The position numbers were made by a program, and so were the translations under genes. From Nematostella vectensis (Eukaryota > Cnidaria > Anthozoa > Actiniaria > Edwardsiidae), in NCBI RefSeq assembly GCF_932526225.1, contig NC_064044.1, forward strand, positions 12,290,084 to 12,354,083: a stretch of DNA of 64,000 nt, given 5' to 3'. Each line of letters starts with the position of its first letter. Positions within the stretch are counted from its first letter, which is position 1. This document shows positions 10,701 to 23,792 of this stretch, one piece after another. The notes under the pieces were generated by a model. The model made no database searches. It was not told the DNA's origin and saw only the letters and a program-made list of their open reading frames with translations.

Positions 10701-13700
10701 GAGAGGGAAGATTATTAATAAAGACACCTTAAAATTTCGGAGGCCACCTTTCATTGTAAACATTTTTTTTCGGTGCCCCCCCCCCCCTTATAGAACCCCT
10801 CCCTCTCGTTCCCTCCCTCTCCCTCGGTGTATTGAACGAACACTTCCTTAGTGATTCGTTAAAATGCAATGCAATCGGGTAAATGTGTGAGCTGTTCTCT
10901 TTAAAGGGTAACTTGTTCTAAATATATGAAAAACTAAATATATGAAAAAGTGTTTAACAAAACAAAAAATCTTCCTGATAACTTCGCCCAGGCGAAATAA
11001 ACAGAAATTAACCAATTCTCTGTAAAAGGAATTTTATGTAAAAGATATGGTTGGTTTATTTATGCAATTTCAAGGTTCGAGTAAAGGTTAAACCCTAAAA
11101 GTCGCATTTTCAATGCATATCCACCGCTCTATGTGAGGCGTTCAAACCACAATATTGCATTTATCTAAAAGATCAAAGATTGTTTTATAAACCTGGATGG
11201 TTATTTTTGTTATGTTTGTATCTCTTATGATTGTTTTGAAGATTGCCGAAGTAACACTAAAATTACACTCACCGTGCAAGTGCCCCTTTAAAGGGAATTA
11301 ATGTGAGAATCAATGTGTGAACCAATGGGTTTCCTGTGTCCTTACCTGTGCTTCAAGTTGCCGCTTCTCACGCTCCTCGGCTGCGCGTTCCTTCTCCTTC
11401 CTTCGTGCCCTCTCGAGGCTCCGCTCCTCGGAGTAGGTCGGAATACCGTTGTTGAAGCGGTTGGCGTACGGGTTGACAAACTTGCCAAAATTAGTCTTGA
11501 TTTTCTTCTGCAGAGAATAAGATGTGTTATCGAAAGCCCCGTTAAGGAACAAATAAAGACAGTGGTAGTGTGACGCGTCCTACCTTGTTAAAGCTAAAGC
11601 TAAAGTGTCAAAAAGGCCAATTAGCATGTGAGAATTGAAACGAAGGCTTTGTTCAAACGTCGTATTATTCATGAGCCGTATTTAATGCCAATGCATGCAA
11701 ATGAATCGAAACAATTGTTTCATCTTCATTTGCATGTATTTGCATTAAATACGGCCAATGTTTGAACTTAGCCTTAGTAACTAGTAGGATCCCATCTTTT
11801 TTCTGATGTGCACTGAGGAAATTATTTGCCACTCTGGTTGGCTAGTGACTTTAGTGTGAAAGAAATAACACGTTTCCCTATTGGTCTACTAGACTGAACT
11901 TTCAAGGTGGCCACGTGCGTCGCACTTTTAATTATGTTGATCCAACTTGCATGACGCGTGGTTTTGTAAGCTATGAGTATACGAAATGTTCAGTTTAGAT
12001 GTGAATTCAATCCGCTTGAATCACTGTGAGATTCGGCAGGGAATGCTTTAAAATGTTAAATAGAGTTCGGAAGTTACAATTCAACCTTTTATCTACAGCG
12101 TACGGTGGTTAAATGATTTTAAGCTGTTTTTTTTTAAATTTAGCAAATTGTCAAACAAATCAAGCTTTTTACTAATTTGTTTTTCGATTTACCCTATTTA
12201 TCTGCCAAGACGTGTGGATAAGTGTAAGAAATTCGTTAACGATATTAAGCCTAGTAGTCCGGTTTACGCCCTGATTCATAACAGAATTATTGATTCAAAA
12301 CACAGCATGTGCCTTAGGTCTGGAAGGAAGTCTCACAATATCCCTGTAAATACAGAGATCGCTCCTCTAAATTTTTTACTGTAAGATTTCAACCACTTAA
12401 TTAGAATTTCTTAGTTGCGCACATAGCCTGTCATTCAGTCACACTGCAAAAGGCTTTAATAAACTATATTATTACTATTACTAAATTGCAAAACAATTAT
12501 GACGATTTCGTTAGCCTGGCGAAAGGAATTCTGGTATTGCAACCCCTTTCACCAGGCAGTTGATCCCAATCTCCGCATTGTTTTGCAAAGGGAAACTTAT
12601 TTATTATTTTTTGTGAAGTTTTTATGGAGACTATAATTATTTTACTGTTAAGATGTTTATATATTTAGTTGGGTACATTACAGTGAGCTTCCACTCATGG
12701 CCTCGAGGGCTTGATCCCTGTAAAAACGAATAGGAAAGTTTACTTTTAAACAAGTGTTTAATACACGGGAAATATACCCATGCAATTTATAGCTATTTCA
12801 AGAAACGTTGTCCATACGAGAGCGCGTAAGCGTACGCGCCAAGACCGCGAGGCAATCTGGGAAGATTTGTTCACCTGCCAATATTCTACATACAAATTTC
12901 GAATGCATTTCAAACATTTATCTGCCTGTTTAAAGACAGAGCAACATTTTTATACTTCATCTGTATCATGGCGAAGCTGCGTTATGGACTAAACGATTCG
13001 TTTTGCGCATGCTGCGTTGCGGTATGGGCGGGTGTCGTTTTGAACGTTCAAGTCAATCAACCATCTATTCAACCCATCACACCACAGACCTTTTGACTGC
13101 ATAAAGGAAGGTAAAAGGCGATTTGCAGCAAGAAGTCACGTGACCTTTCGAGTGGCAAATTCAAGCCAAAAAGATCACAACGCTTAGAGAAACGTTCGGT
13201 CTGATTCGTAAACGCTGAATAAGCTGCTTTTTGTTGTTGTTTTTTTTTGCCGCCAAAAACCGGAGCGCACGCGAGTTTGCCACCAAAAAGTCACGTGATT
13301 TCTTAGTGGAAGTCGCCTATTTATTGGCCTATGTAGTATTGACTATGTGCAGAGTAAAGACGAGAAATGAGGTTTTTGTCTCTGCGGTCGCGAAACAACA
13401 AATCGCTGTAAATATATAAGGGAAGGATAGGAGAAAGAAAAAAAAGGTAGTTTGTACCTCGCTGCTGTTCTTGTTCGCCTCTTCTTCGGCTGACTTGTTC
13501 TTGTTGCCTTCCTGGACAGACTGCAACGAACCAATCAACCACTTATAGCAACTAACTGCAATGGAACTAATAACAATCTTGTGGCTTTGCTTGGACTCGC
13601 AACAATAGCACACAATACTCGGCAGTAACCAAACAAGAACTCACCGACAAAAAAGCGAAATTACACAACAGAGGCTTACGATAACACAACACGACATGCT

Positions 13701-16700
13701 GTCGAAAGCTTACCGAAAATCTGACGAGAATTCATCGACATGCTAACGAAAACTTACCGACAAACTAACGAGAACGTTTCGACATATTACAAAAACTTAC
13801 CGACAATGTATCCCACCAGTTCTGCTTTTTCTTTTTCTTCTTCTTTTTTCTTTTTCCCTCACTCTGCAAGAATTGGATTCATAGTCAGGGGTGAAAACTA
13901 TGGCAGCTGAATGAAGATTACATAAACATAAATAACTTGACAGGAAGGCTATACTCACATTTTTGCTGTTTTTCGGGTCATTTTCTCCGTTTTGTAGAGA
14001 GTCCTCGTCTTCGCTATCAGAATCACTTGAGCTAAACTCACAAAAAACATGTTTTAAATTGCGGAACCCTCTACACTAAGAGAACTATACATGCTTTAAT
14101 AAGGAAATGTCCTTATATGGTATAACTTCCTTATATGGCAATCATGCCCTTATTTGGCTTTCCTCGTTGGGCAAGGCAAACATGCCACCGTATAGAAAAC
14201 ATACAAGACTATTAGAGTGCCTGTCATTTCTTTTTATGGTAAATTTGCCTTGTTTGCTTTCCCCTATATACTACTTACTCGGACTCTTCGTATCGATCGA
14301 CCAAGTTCAGTCCCTCCAAGATCTTGAGACAGTCGTTAAACGAATCCACATGGACACTCTTCACGGACACGTCATACCCCTTTCCATCAGGCTCTGCGCC
14401 TTGGGCTTTCCGCACGTCCACATCCACAAAATTTACTCCCCGAGCCCGCGGTTTTATGGTCAGCGCCTCACTTGTTCCGTTGTTTAGCGACTGGAGAGTG
14501 ATTGTCGGCTCGTCTTCGGATTTTTCTGTCGTTTTTTCGTCAGGTGGTTGGGGGTCACTCAGTGTTCGGTAGCTACCGAGAGTCTGGCGAAGTATATCTC
14601 GAGTCATTTTGCAGGCAAGCTCGATAAATGCTTGGGTCATTTCGTTTCTGTAATATAAATCTCATGTAAATAATAGTCAACTGAATCCTTAAAACCAAGT
14701 GATTTCGGGGATATTAAGGCTCACATATTTGAATAAAAATAAGCAGCGGTATACCTATGTGAACATTCCAATTAACTTCCCATAACAGTATTGCATTTGT
14801 TGGCAGATCACGAGTTCATGAGGTTGGTATCTAATCCAGCATTAAGCAATCAAAAAGAACTGAGCTGGGTGACAGTCTTATGGCTGGCCGACTCATAATT
14901 GAAACAATACAGCAGTATATTATAGATTTTGAGCCAAGAAGCATCCTGACACAGGTTTCAAGATGTCGATAAACCACTCTTTGTTATTGTTTATTTTTGA
15001 AAACACAGCAGTTTATTTGCAAGTAAACTTCAAAATGACAATCTACGAATGAAGTCTGATATGCTATTAATGCTATTTTATCGAAAATATATTGGTTACT
15101 TGCTTGAATTAGCCGATGGGAATGGATGCTTTTCGTGACTCGGCATTGAGCGGGAGCATGACATGGCGGCGTGATTTGACTTCTTTAAGGAAATCTCACC
15201 TATTTGCGCTCTTGGCCTCGGAGTACTCCAGCAACACCTCGCAGAAATGACGACCCATGTCCTCGAAATCCCGAGTATTGAAGTGACGGCCTCCCTCCCT
15301 ATGATAGAAAAAAAACCACACAAACATAAATATCGCATCACAATCAACACAGAGACTGGAAAACTTGGCCTTCCAGACAACGTTACCGTATCACCTAAGC
15401 TTTTCATGTAAGTGTCTTGTTTAACCCATACACTACTATACCGCCCATAAATGGCTTGATCTTTACCACAAACAAGTGCTTCCAGAATTCACGAAATGTT
15501 TGGGGACGGTTTTACAAAAATAGCCTTATTTGTCGACATTTTAATACCACTATTAAAGTACGATAAGCAGTTACGCATCACTCATTTCGGAGGACCCAAT
15601 GCTCATGATTTTTCTAACACGACTACAAATTTACTTATGCATATTACATACACAGAAAAGACTACACATTTTAATTTTTTTTTTATTTATATCATTTTTT
15701 TGTGTGCGCACACAGTGGTTGGAACGCTGCATGCGGCAGGTTGCGTCAATGGGCTTTCCCTCGCGTGTCGCTAACAAATCCATATTGCGAGTAACAAAAC
15801 GTTCCGATATAATTCTCCCAAAATATATGCCATACCCACACAAATAGTATGGCAAAATAAATAAATATAATGTAATAATGTAGAGAATTAGGTAAGATCT
15901 AGAATTAGGTGATTTATTTTGCTTATTTTCGTGCACGAGAGCTCAGCCGTTTTTATTTACAAGAATACACGGCCGCCAATGCGTTGTTGTCGTTCTTTTA
16001 AGAGTTCTGCAATAACATATCCCATTCCTTTCTTTTTTATTAAGTTAGCCAGCTAATGATTTAGCTGGTGAATCTTGACCGTTTTATTTAATAACCCTAG
16101 TATATTATATATCAATTTCAGTTTCAGTAATTATTTTAATATTGAATAATATTTTATTGAGCGCTAAATAACATCAAGGAGGTTGTCTTTAAACTGTTAT
16201 TTATTCAGTCGGCGAATGACTGAAATTAAAGGCCCACAAAATAAAAATTAACCACTAATAATTGCGAATGATATGATTAATTGAGAAAGGAATGTATACA
16301 AATCTATTCGTTTCGAGGCTTTATTTTATGCAGTCAAACCAGAAACACACCATGGCGCAGGATAATACGGAACTATCACTACGACCTCCGGGAAGCACAA
16401 AAAACTAAAAGCAATGTAAATCGAATCGCATCAAGCCATTTAATAAACCCATACACATTAACAACATTCTTTCTTCTAAGCATTCGTATAAAAATTAGGA
16501 CATTTTTGTTAAAAGAGGTATTGTTTTCATCTGACGTTCGTGACGCGGCTCGGTTCACTATGCAGTAAACGCCGCTCATTTTAGTAACAATTATGAAAAC
16601 TGCTTCGAGCGAAATAACGATACTTTCTGAACAAACTAGTCGGTGAAATAAGCTGTATTTATATCTCGGGAAAGGTTAATAATTTTGTATAATTTAAGTA

Positions 16701-19700
16701 GTTTTTGATTGTTCAAATCTACAATATTTGAGGCAAAAAGATAAAAGAAAATGCTGAGTGATACGGAACTACAACAGCTACGGAACTACATCATAATGTA
16801 AGCCAATGTTGAAGCTATGTTTTTGGATATGTTTATTTTAGCTTAAAATTCATAAGTAATAAAGATCAAGAGAAACTTACTGAGCAACTTTCACTTATGA
16901 ACACATCGTTATAAAATGTAATAAAATCATCGCATGAAAACTGGGGGAGTTCTCTCAGGAACGTAAGGTGTTGTTGGTTGTCCAGAATTCTATCATAATT
17001 AGTTAATGTTGAAGCTCTGTTTTTGGATATGTATGTTTTAGCTACACCCATAAGTAACGAAGATCAGGAAAAACTTACTGAGCTACTATCAGTGATAAAC
17101 TCATCATAATAAAATTGAATGATCTATTAATGAACGACTCGAGAAGTTATCTCAGGAAAATGGGGTTTTTTGATAGTCCAGAATTCAAGAGTAGCTTTAC
17201 ACTTACATTTCATAGTCCAGAATTCAAGAGTAGCTTTACACTTACATTTCATAGTCCAGAATTCAAGAGTAGCTTTACACTTACATTTCATAGTCCAGAA
17301 TTCAAGAGTAGCTTTACACTTACATATCATAGTCCAGAATTCAAGAGTAGCTTTACACTTACATATCACCGAAGTTTGAGCCGCAAAATGTGGCCTCCAT
17401 CGTGAAACTGTTCATGATTCCCAGTTGTTGCCACATGACTACACGGGCTGTTGACTCCTTACACTTGCGAACCAGAAACTTGCAGCCTTGAAAAGAGAAC
17501 TTGTCTGGAGCCTTCAATAAGATAAGATATGTAAGGTTAGAGGTTGAGAGAAATAAAGAAACTTTCAGCTTTGGACAACCTTGGTAAGATAATTTGTTAA
17601 TTTGATAATTTGTTGGCCTTACCTAAACGCAGTGTCACTAAAATTACGATTTTATAGTGTACACAGAGAACGGAAAACATTCCATACCGAAAACAAAGCT
17701 CAATTCAGATTCGCTTGTCCTTTCTCAACAACTTAAGAATACTTTGAACTTACTAGGAAGAAAATTTACTGGGTTATTTGAATAAACTGAAAACTGTCGG
17801 GTATTTAGTACATCCAATACCTGTCCCGACTGTCGGGCATATAGCCACTGCGTTAACTAAAAGATAAAAAAAGGGGCGACTCTTAGGTGGGAAGCTTTAA
17901 AGCCACGAACAAAGGCTTGGGATATGGTTCATTTAGAGTGGTGTGGGGTATATTGTGATCAATAGGAAACAATTACAGGATAAAATTATAATCGAGTATG
18001 CTATTTAGAGTAAGGAGAAGAAAGTTCGAGTCATAAGTGTTCGAGTAAAGCCTGGACCAAATGAAGATAAGAGATGATGAAATTCTGTGAAGTCCTGCAT
18101 GTCAAGCTGCGATGACTGGTCGCGATTACTGGTCTGCCAGGCGTGTGACTCGGTTGAGACCGACATGGTTATCGCACCCTCATCGACTCCCATTCACTTT
18201 GAACATGCTCAAATTCGACATGGGAGTCGATGAGAGTTGTCGCCGTTGAAACGCGAGAATGAGAGTTAATGTATTTTGGTCAGCAATTTCACAAATTAAA
18301 AGTGACATTAAACATGTTATTACTTTTCAGAGAGCATTTGATCTTAATCCTGTGAGGGCTAAAAAATCGCAGCGACTCTCATCAACTCTCACAGACCATT
18401 TGATAGCAACCCTTCGAGGGATAGAAGGAATGGAACTCCCATTAACTCCCATCTTGAGCCAGGCTCAGCAGGATTTGTGTGTTCACCTTTTGTGACATCA
18501 TCCAAGGAAAAAGCCTCTCTTCCAGGAAACTGGCGCTAGAGTACACCTTTGGGTCGGCGGTACAGCCATACATGAACACATTAGGCTTACGGCTATGCCC
18601 ATGTAAGTCGCAGTAGATTATAACCTACAAGAACCAAATGTAAGTACACAATGGGGACGGCAGTACAGTCATACATAAACAAGCCGTACATAATCACATT
18701 AGGCTTACGGCTATGCCCATGTAAGTCGCAGTAGATTATAACCTACAAGAACCAAATCTAAGTACACAATGGGGACGGCAGTACAGTCATGCATAAACAA
18801 GCCGTACATGAACACATTAGGCTTACGGCTATGCCCATGTAAGTCCCAGTAGATTATAACCTACAAGAACCAAATGTAAGTACACAATAGGGACGGTAGT
18901 ACAGTCATACATAAACAAGCCGTACATAAACACATTAGGCGTACGGCTAATGTCCATGCAAGTCGCAGTAGATTATAATCTGCGGACGAGGACGACAGCG
19001 TCTCGTGGTGTAGTTTTTTTGTTTGTTCGTGATAAGATGTGACTGCGGATCTATTAGAGTACAAACGCACGCAAAAATGAGATATATTTGTTAAATAGCA
19101 ATATTTCAACTCACCTCATGGTTCTTTTTGAATGATTCCAACATGTTTTTCGTGTACCACACGGTCGGGAAGCTTTCCTGCAAAAATAAACCATTTACAA
19201 GCTCATGTTTCATGCTAATTTCTGCCTCACAAACGAAGAAGAACCATAAATTGGCGAATCTCAATAACTAATTGTTAATTACAATCTATAATCGTTGATA
19301 TTTCTCTGCATTTGAACCCATGGCTCTTTTCAGTCGTAGAACTGCCATTTGCCATTTGCAATTACAACGTTGTTTTTAAATAGGCGTATCCAGCTTGGAC
19401 GATGGACATGTGGCAAGTTATCTTTTAAAAGAATGTAGTCCGACCACCACACCCTTGTAAGTGTTTATAATTCAATATACAACGTTTAATTTACAAGGAA
19501 ACTTCATAGTAACAATCTACAAATGAAGTTTAATACGTTATTGACGATATTTCATTGAACCTATCTTGGTTACTCGCTTGAATTAGCCGATGGATTCTCT
19601 TTGTCACTCAGCATTGAGCTGAAGCATAAAATGGCGGCGGGGTTGCACGGCATTTTCTTACCTTTTTAGGATCTTTGTAAGTTCGGTTCAAGTCCCTAGC

Positions 19701-22700
19701 GGCCAGGTTGGTTCTATAGTTCCCTACTATTACTCCGTCAGGATTCAACATTGGTACGATCTTAAACACAAATTTCTGCCGAAGGCTCTGCAATGAAATA
19801 GGGTACATAAAATAAAAGTGAAAATAAAGCGTGCTCAAGGTGACTATCAATGGAATCCTAACAACTACTTTGCTGCTGAAGTCTGGTAGACCTATAATAA
19901 TTTGAAAACCCATGTGTACACGTGCAAGTGTGGTAAATAGGTTTTTTGTATTTTGGGGTACTGACAGCCAATTTTCCTCTACCTTCACTCCATAGCATAA
20001 CTGAGTATCTACTCATGCTTTTTCCTACTGCAAAATATGTTCGTAGTGTTAGTGGCCAAAGTACTCAAAACCAAACTGTTTCTTCAGCGACAGAATGATC
20101 GAACATTAAACGTGCTCCGAATTAATGAAATACGCCTTATTTCCCTGTCAAATTTCGAAAAGGTGTCTCATTTCATATATATCATGTTTTATTGAAGATA
20201 TATTTTATATCAAAGTTGCCATATGCAAAGTTTGGCTTCATCTGATGTTCTCACTTTCTATATTTTTCAACACTGTCGCACCTAACAACAACATGCGAAT
20301 CAGTAAAACGCACTCAATTTGTTGTATCTTTGATAATAACCTTAGTTAACAAGTATTTTTGAAAACTCTTTTTTCAAAATTTCTTGAGATGTGAGCCGAA
20401 AATCGTGACAACTTGCAATTTTTCTACCTGTGCTTACTCAGTTATCTTTGTTATGTCTCATTAGAAATACTCCAATAGATCACTGTGCTACCTGTGCTTG
20501 GTTGAGGTAGCTTCATGATTGGGTCAAAAGATACTTGGGCTCCCTGTGCTTACCTCAGCTACCTTGTCATTACTGCTGAGGTAGTCTAGCAAACCCTTCA
20601 TCATCCAGCTGGCATTCGTCTCTCCAGGGTGGACTCGCGCACTGATCACCACGCCCAACTTATCTCTGTCAGGAACTAGAACAGACAAAGTAAATCAGAT
20701 TCAGGTTCATTCAGTACTGAAGGGGGTGGGGTGGCGTGTAGTAAAGTGAGATCCAGGATTTACCAACCAAGATTGACAACACATTAGGTTTGATAACAAA
20801 TGAGATTGAATCCAGGAAGATATTTTGAGAATCGCCAGTCAGCGGTGTTGACTTAGTTATGTATGCGCGCGCATAGTTCTGCCTCACTCTCGCGATTTTG
20901 GACTGCCATATTGTTTGGTCTTCCATTCTGCCGTTCCATTAATAAAAGCCTTTGTTACACGATCTGGTGTTGAGTTTGTCCCTTATATTAACTGGCGAAT
21001 ACTGAAAAAAAATCTTAGATTGGAATAATATTTATCAGATTATTCTCCCCTCCCATAAATCCCCAAATCCTTCACACTGTTTCTAAGTTCATACCTTGTG
21101 ATGATGTTATTGTCAAAACGTAGCAATTATTTCCTGCCTTAGTCTTGCAGAGGACCTAAACGCAACAAAGCAACAATTTTATGAGTTATTTTTTCGGCCG
21201 CCTGTAGTCACCGCCTGTAGTCACCGCCTGTATTTGGGACATGGCTGCTAGATTACTTGCATACTATCTTCAAATGCGGTGCAAAAATTTGTTTGCTATG
21301 GTTACCAAACTCGCAAACGTGGTCGCCTTTTGCCAATTATAAACACATTGGCAACTTCTGAGCGTGGATAAGCTAGATTCAACTTTGTATACTAACCTCT
21401 CTCCTTACGTGCTGTGAGGTGAGGGGGTTATCCACCAGAGACATTAGGTACCGTTCCAGATCGGAGTACGAGTATGGATAGCAGTGTGCAAGGTAACATG
21501 TGTCGCCAGCATGGGGAAATTCCTACAGCACAACACTAACATGTCAGAAAAACTAAAACAGGCTTTTGACAAGCAAAGAAAGCAGAGACTGAGGTTAAGA
21601 AATCAGACTTTCTGTTCCAAAGTAGGGTGGGGGCTGTGATAAGGAAGATCAAAAAAATAAATAATGGGAAAAAGTGAAATAATCAAATGTGGCAGCTTCA
21701 TTATATCTAATGATTGTTGAGGTAAGCATGACTCTCCTACAGAGAAACGAAAAAAAACTGGTCAGTCTGATGTATAATATACTGTAGTTAGTTGTCAACT
21801 ACTTATTAAAACAAGTAAACCAATAAGACTCCTAATGCACTTTACTTTCTTCATCAAGGCTGTTGTTTTAACATTTCTTATAGTAATGAAGCCCTCTTTC
21901 GCCTTTTAAAGAACAACGGGGACCGGGAAACTAATTTATCATATGCAACTATGTTATCTAGGCACTATAAAATGGGCGTTACACCTCAACACAGCTTTTA
22001 AGACAAATCCTAATGGAGTCTTACCACTTGGAAGGTCAAGGTGAAGTAGATGAGGTCACGACTTAGAAGCACATTTTTGTTGTTCACTGTTCTGGTATAG
22101 TTCACATGATGACCAGATCGTTGCCAGTCAATACTAGAGTCCTCAGCAACTTTGCTTGAGTATAACAAAGGTTTCATACCTATAATTAAAATATAAATGC
22201 CATTTAGTGTAAGAAAAGACGTCCTTGCTATAAAAATAAAATATTTGCTTACAAGTTTGACGATTTGAATTCAACACTATTAAGTTTAGTCATTGTCAAA
22301 TGTTAAGAAATTTACTAGCTTCTGTTATGAAATACACAAGCATGTAGGTTTTGGCTTCAAGCAGTCAAATACAAACACAAAATAGGTGGGGGTGACAGAT
22401 CAAGTGGGAGGGGGGGGGGGGGTCATAATTGTGTACCCTTCTGTTGAAAGTAAACCCCCTAAAAATTACCTTTCCTACTTAGGATGGTACCCCAACCCTT
22501 GTTATAAAAACAAGAATAGTTGAAACTTACCATAATTGTACAAACTGTCGCGCTTTAGTAAATTAATGATGTTGAACTTGTATGTCACTCCTGGAACCAT
22601 GTTCTCCACACGAAAATAATACCTAAAAATAAGACAGCTTTTAACTATGGTGGAACACTGACCTATAATTGAATTAATTAATTAATTACATGGGTGTGGA

Positions 22701-23517
22701 CCAAAACCTATTTACACCAATTTAGGTAAACAGGTCAAAATTGGATTTGCATTCAGTAGGACCTTCAGGCCTTACAGTGTTTAGGGATATCATTGTGAAC
22801 AGGTCAGAATTTTCCTGGGTCTGTGCATGAACAGGTTTTCTTTTAGAAAATGGACAGTGTGATTTGAGTGTAAAAACAACAGGACTCCCACTATCTTAAA
22901 AAAAAAGGTCCTTCTCCTGCTTACCACTGGGTGTGCCTCTTGGTGTAGAGATCATTGCTTAGTACCAGATCATACTCATATCTTCCACTGAAACAAAAAC
23001 AATTTAGCTTATGTCAACTCCCACATGAGCAGGGTTTCTTTCCGGGCGTTTATTCTCAGATTATCTGGCTTTTTAAGTATTTAATTCAGTGTGAGACAAT
23101 AGCTTACATCCTCTTTGCTTGCTGCAAGTTGCCACATTCAAATCGAGACTCAAACTTCAGGTGTGGCGGACAAGTTGCAGGAGCTGGTGAACATGGCTGT
23201 AGAACGAAAAACAGAAGAATCAAGTGCACTGCCTAAATTGACACCTACTTAAACAAACTTGTAAATAGAATATCAGATTTTTTAAAGCTCCATTACAAAT
23301 CTTCATTTCCACTGTGCAGCAAGTTTCACTACCTTTCAAACACAAATTTTAGCTCTGCTTCCTAACCTACTACAAGTAGTACATCTCAGCCATGCCCATT
23401 TAAGCCCAGCCCCTATTACCTCTAGCACTGTTCTGTCATAAACCACCATGGACCCTCTCCATGGTCGTGGGAAAAGCTCTAAGTTATCCTTGCTTTCCAC
23501 ATGCCGAACGTTTTCCT
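7774..23517 (-). CDS. AGBL2/AGBL3: Cytosolic carboxypeptidase, CCP2/CCP3 (AGBL2/AGBL3) type
   Basis: Metallocarboxypeptidase of the M14 CCP family; known members trim glutamates from tubulin and other proteins. Exons in transcript order: 23517-23420, 23196-23108, 22987-22925, 22622-22531, 22179-22025, 21522-21409, 21155-21095, 20675-20554, 19787-19662, 19177-19115, 18624-18487, 17511-17363, 15298-15200, 14647-14279, 14031-13959, 13863-13801, 13520-13458, 11507-11346, 10639-10433, 8457-7774. All junctions keep phase, giving about 995 codons. Visible hallmarks: [12 protein letters not shown] (N-terminal beta domain), [20 protein letters not shown], zinc ligands in [25 protein letters not shown] and DLNRTY, the zinc His in [10 protein letters not shown], and the catalytic Glu in [11 protein letters not shown]. 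The tail after about 14.6 kb is acidic, then Lys-rich, then a long probably disordered Ser/Pro/Arg-rich region. Not found: the 5' exon(s); the first listed exon needs phase-1 input. The last intron (10433 to 8457) is inferred from phase; reading through would stop at 10406. Confidence 0.9.
8458..10085. repeat. 33-bp minisatellite, about 49 copies, abutting the last carboxypeptidase exon
   Basis: Unit (plus strand): TATGACCGAGTCAACCTACG followed by AACACATACGATG, 33 bp. On the gene strand every unit has TGTTCGTAG|GTTGACTCGG, and the last coding exon itself begins after the same TTCGTAG with GTTGACTCGGT. The array is therefore an amplification of the 3' splice site region. The period is a multiple of 3 with few stops, so three long ORFs (421 and 433 codons plus, 395 minus) overlap it; these are treated as artefacts. 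Confidence 0.92.
10086..10253. mobile_element. MITE with CATAT target duplication
   Basis: Begins CAGGCGCGCACCCAG and ends GTGTACGCGCCTG, with two poly-G runs inside. It is flanked by CATAT at 10081-10085 and 10254-10258. It interrupts the edge of the 33-bp array in the last intron of the carboxypeptidase gene, so it inserted after the array existed. Confidence 0.7.
11645..11773. mobile_element. Harbinger-like MITE, copy 1
   Basis: Inverted ends GGCTTTGTTCAAAC and GTTTGAACTTAGCC. The arms extend for about 50 bp (CGTATTATTCATGAGCCGTA, and the diverged reverse complement). Same family as 41116-41250. It lies in a carboxypeptidase intron. Confidence 0.75.
13635..13810. repeat. About 43-bp degenerate array spanning a carboxypeptidase 5' splice site
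   Basis: On the gene strand, the donor TTGTCG|GTAAGTTTT of exon 13863-13801 is followed by repeats with further donor-like sites: TTTGTCG|GTAAGTTTT (GT at 13757-13756), TTTTCG|GTAAGCTTT (13713-13712) and TTGTCG|GTGAGTTC (13644-13643). The spacing is about 43, 44 and 69 bp. Confidence 0.75.
16790..17110. repeat. Two diverged copies of a ~190-bp intronic segment
   Basis: 'TGTTGAAGCT[AC]TGTTTTTGGATATG' and 'AAACTTACTGAGC' occur at about 16808/16875 and again at about 17005/17074. This is in the carboxypeptidase intron between exons 17363 and 15298. The open frame over 16866-17051 was not accepted as an exon, because the neighbouring exons join in phase without it. Confidence 0.6.
17173..17368. 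repeat. 39-bp x 5 tandem array spanning a carboxypeptidase 5' splice site
   Basis: Unit (plus strand) AGTCCAGAATTCAAGAGTAG then CTTTACACTTACATTTCAT. On the gene strand each unit carries a donor, GATAT|GTAAGTG or GAAAT|GTAAGTG. The copy at 17363 is the one that joins in phase to the next exon at 15298. Using another copy would add ATG TAA, a stop. Confidence 0.9.
18587..18990. repeat. About 119-bp x 4 tandem duplication including a carboxypeptidase 3' splice site
   Basis: The start of exon 18624-18487 (encoding [17 protein letters not shown]) and its acceptor TTCTTGTAG|GTTATAATC recur near 18741, 18860 and 18977, the last one diverged. The upstream copies encode only the first ~17 codons and then run into duplicated intron. 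Only the copy at 18624 continues into the whole exon. Confidence 0.88.
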
Positions 23518-23792
23518 CTATGGATAGAAGCAACAGAGGTTAGCTTTCAGCTATTGTAGGCATCATGGGTTTTGTTGATTCACAAAGAGAGCTGGGGCCA
23601 AAGCCGTAGCAGGCCTCAAAAAATGAGGGGAGGGTGGGGGGGGGGGTACACGGTACAGAAAAAATAAGAAAGCTGTAGGGACACAGCAATGCCCCTACTG
23701 ATCATTATATCAAATATTAAGGGGCCCATACCCCCGATGCCCCACCCTTGCTATGGCCCTGAGGGCCCTTTTGATTACTTCTAAAAACATCA

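Noticed and set aside
16866-17051. Minus-strand frame with a CAGTAAGT donor as an extra carboxypeptidase exon
   Set aside because: The exons on both sides join in phase and match the family without it; it is part of a local duplication.
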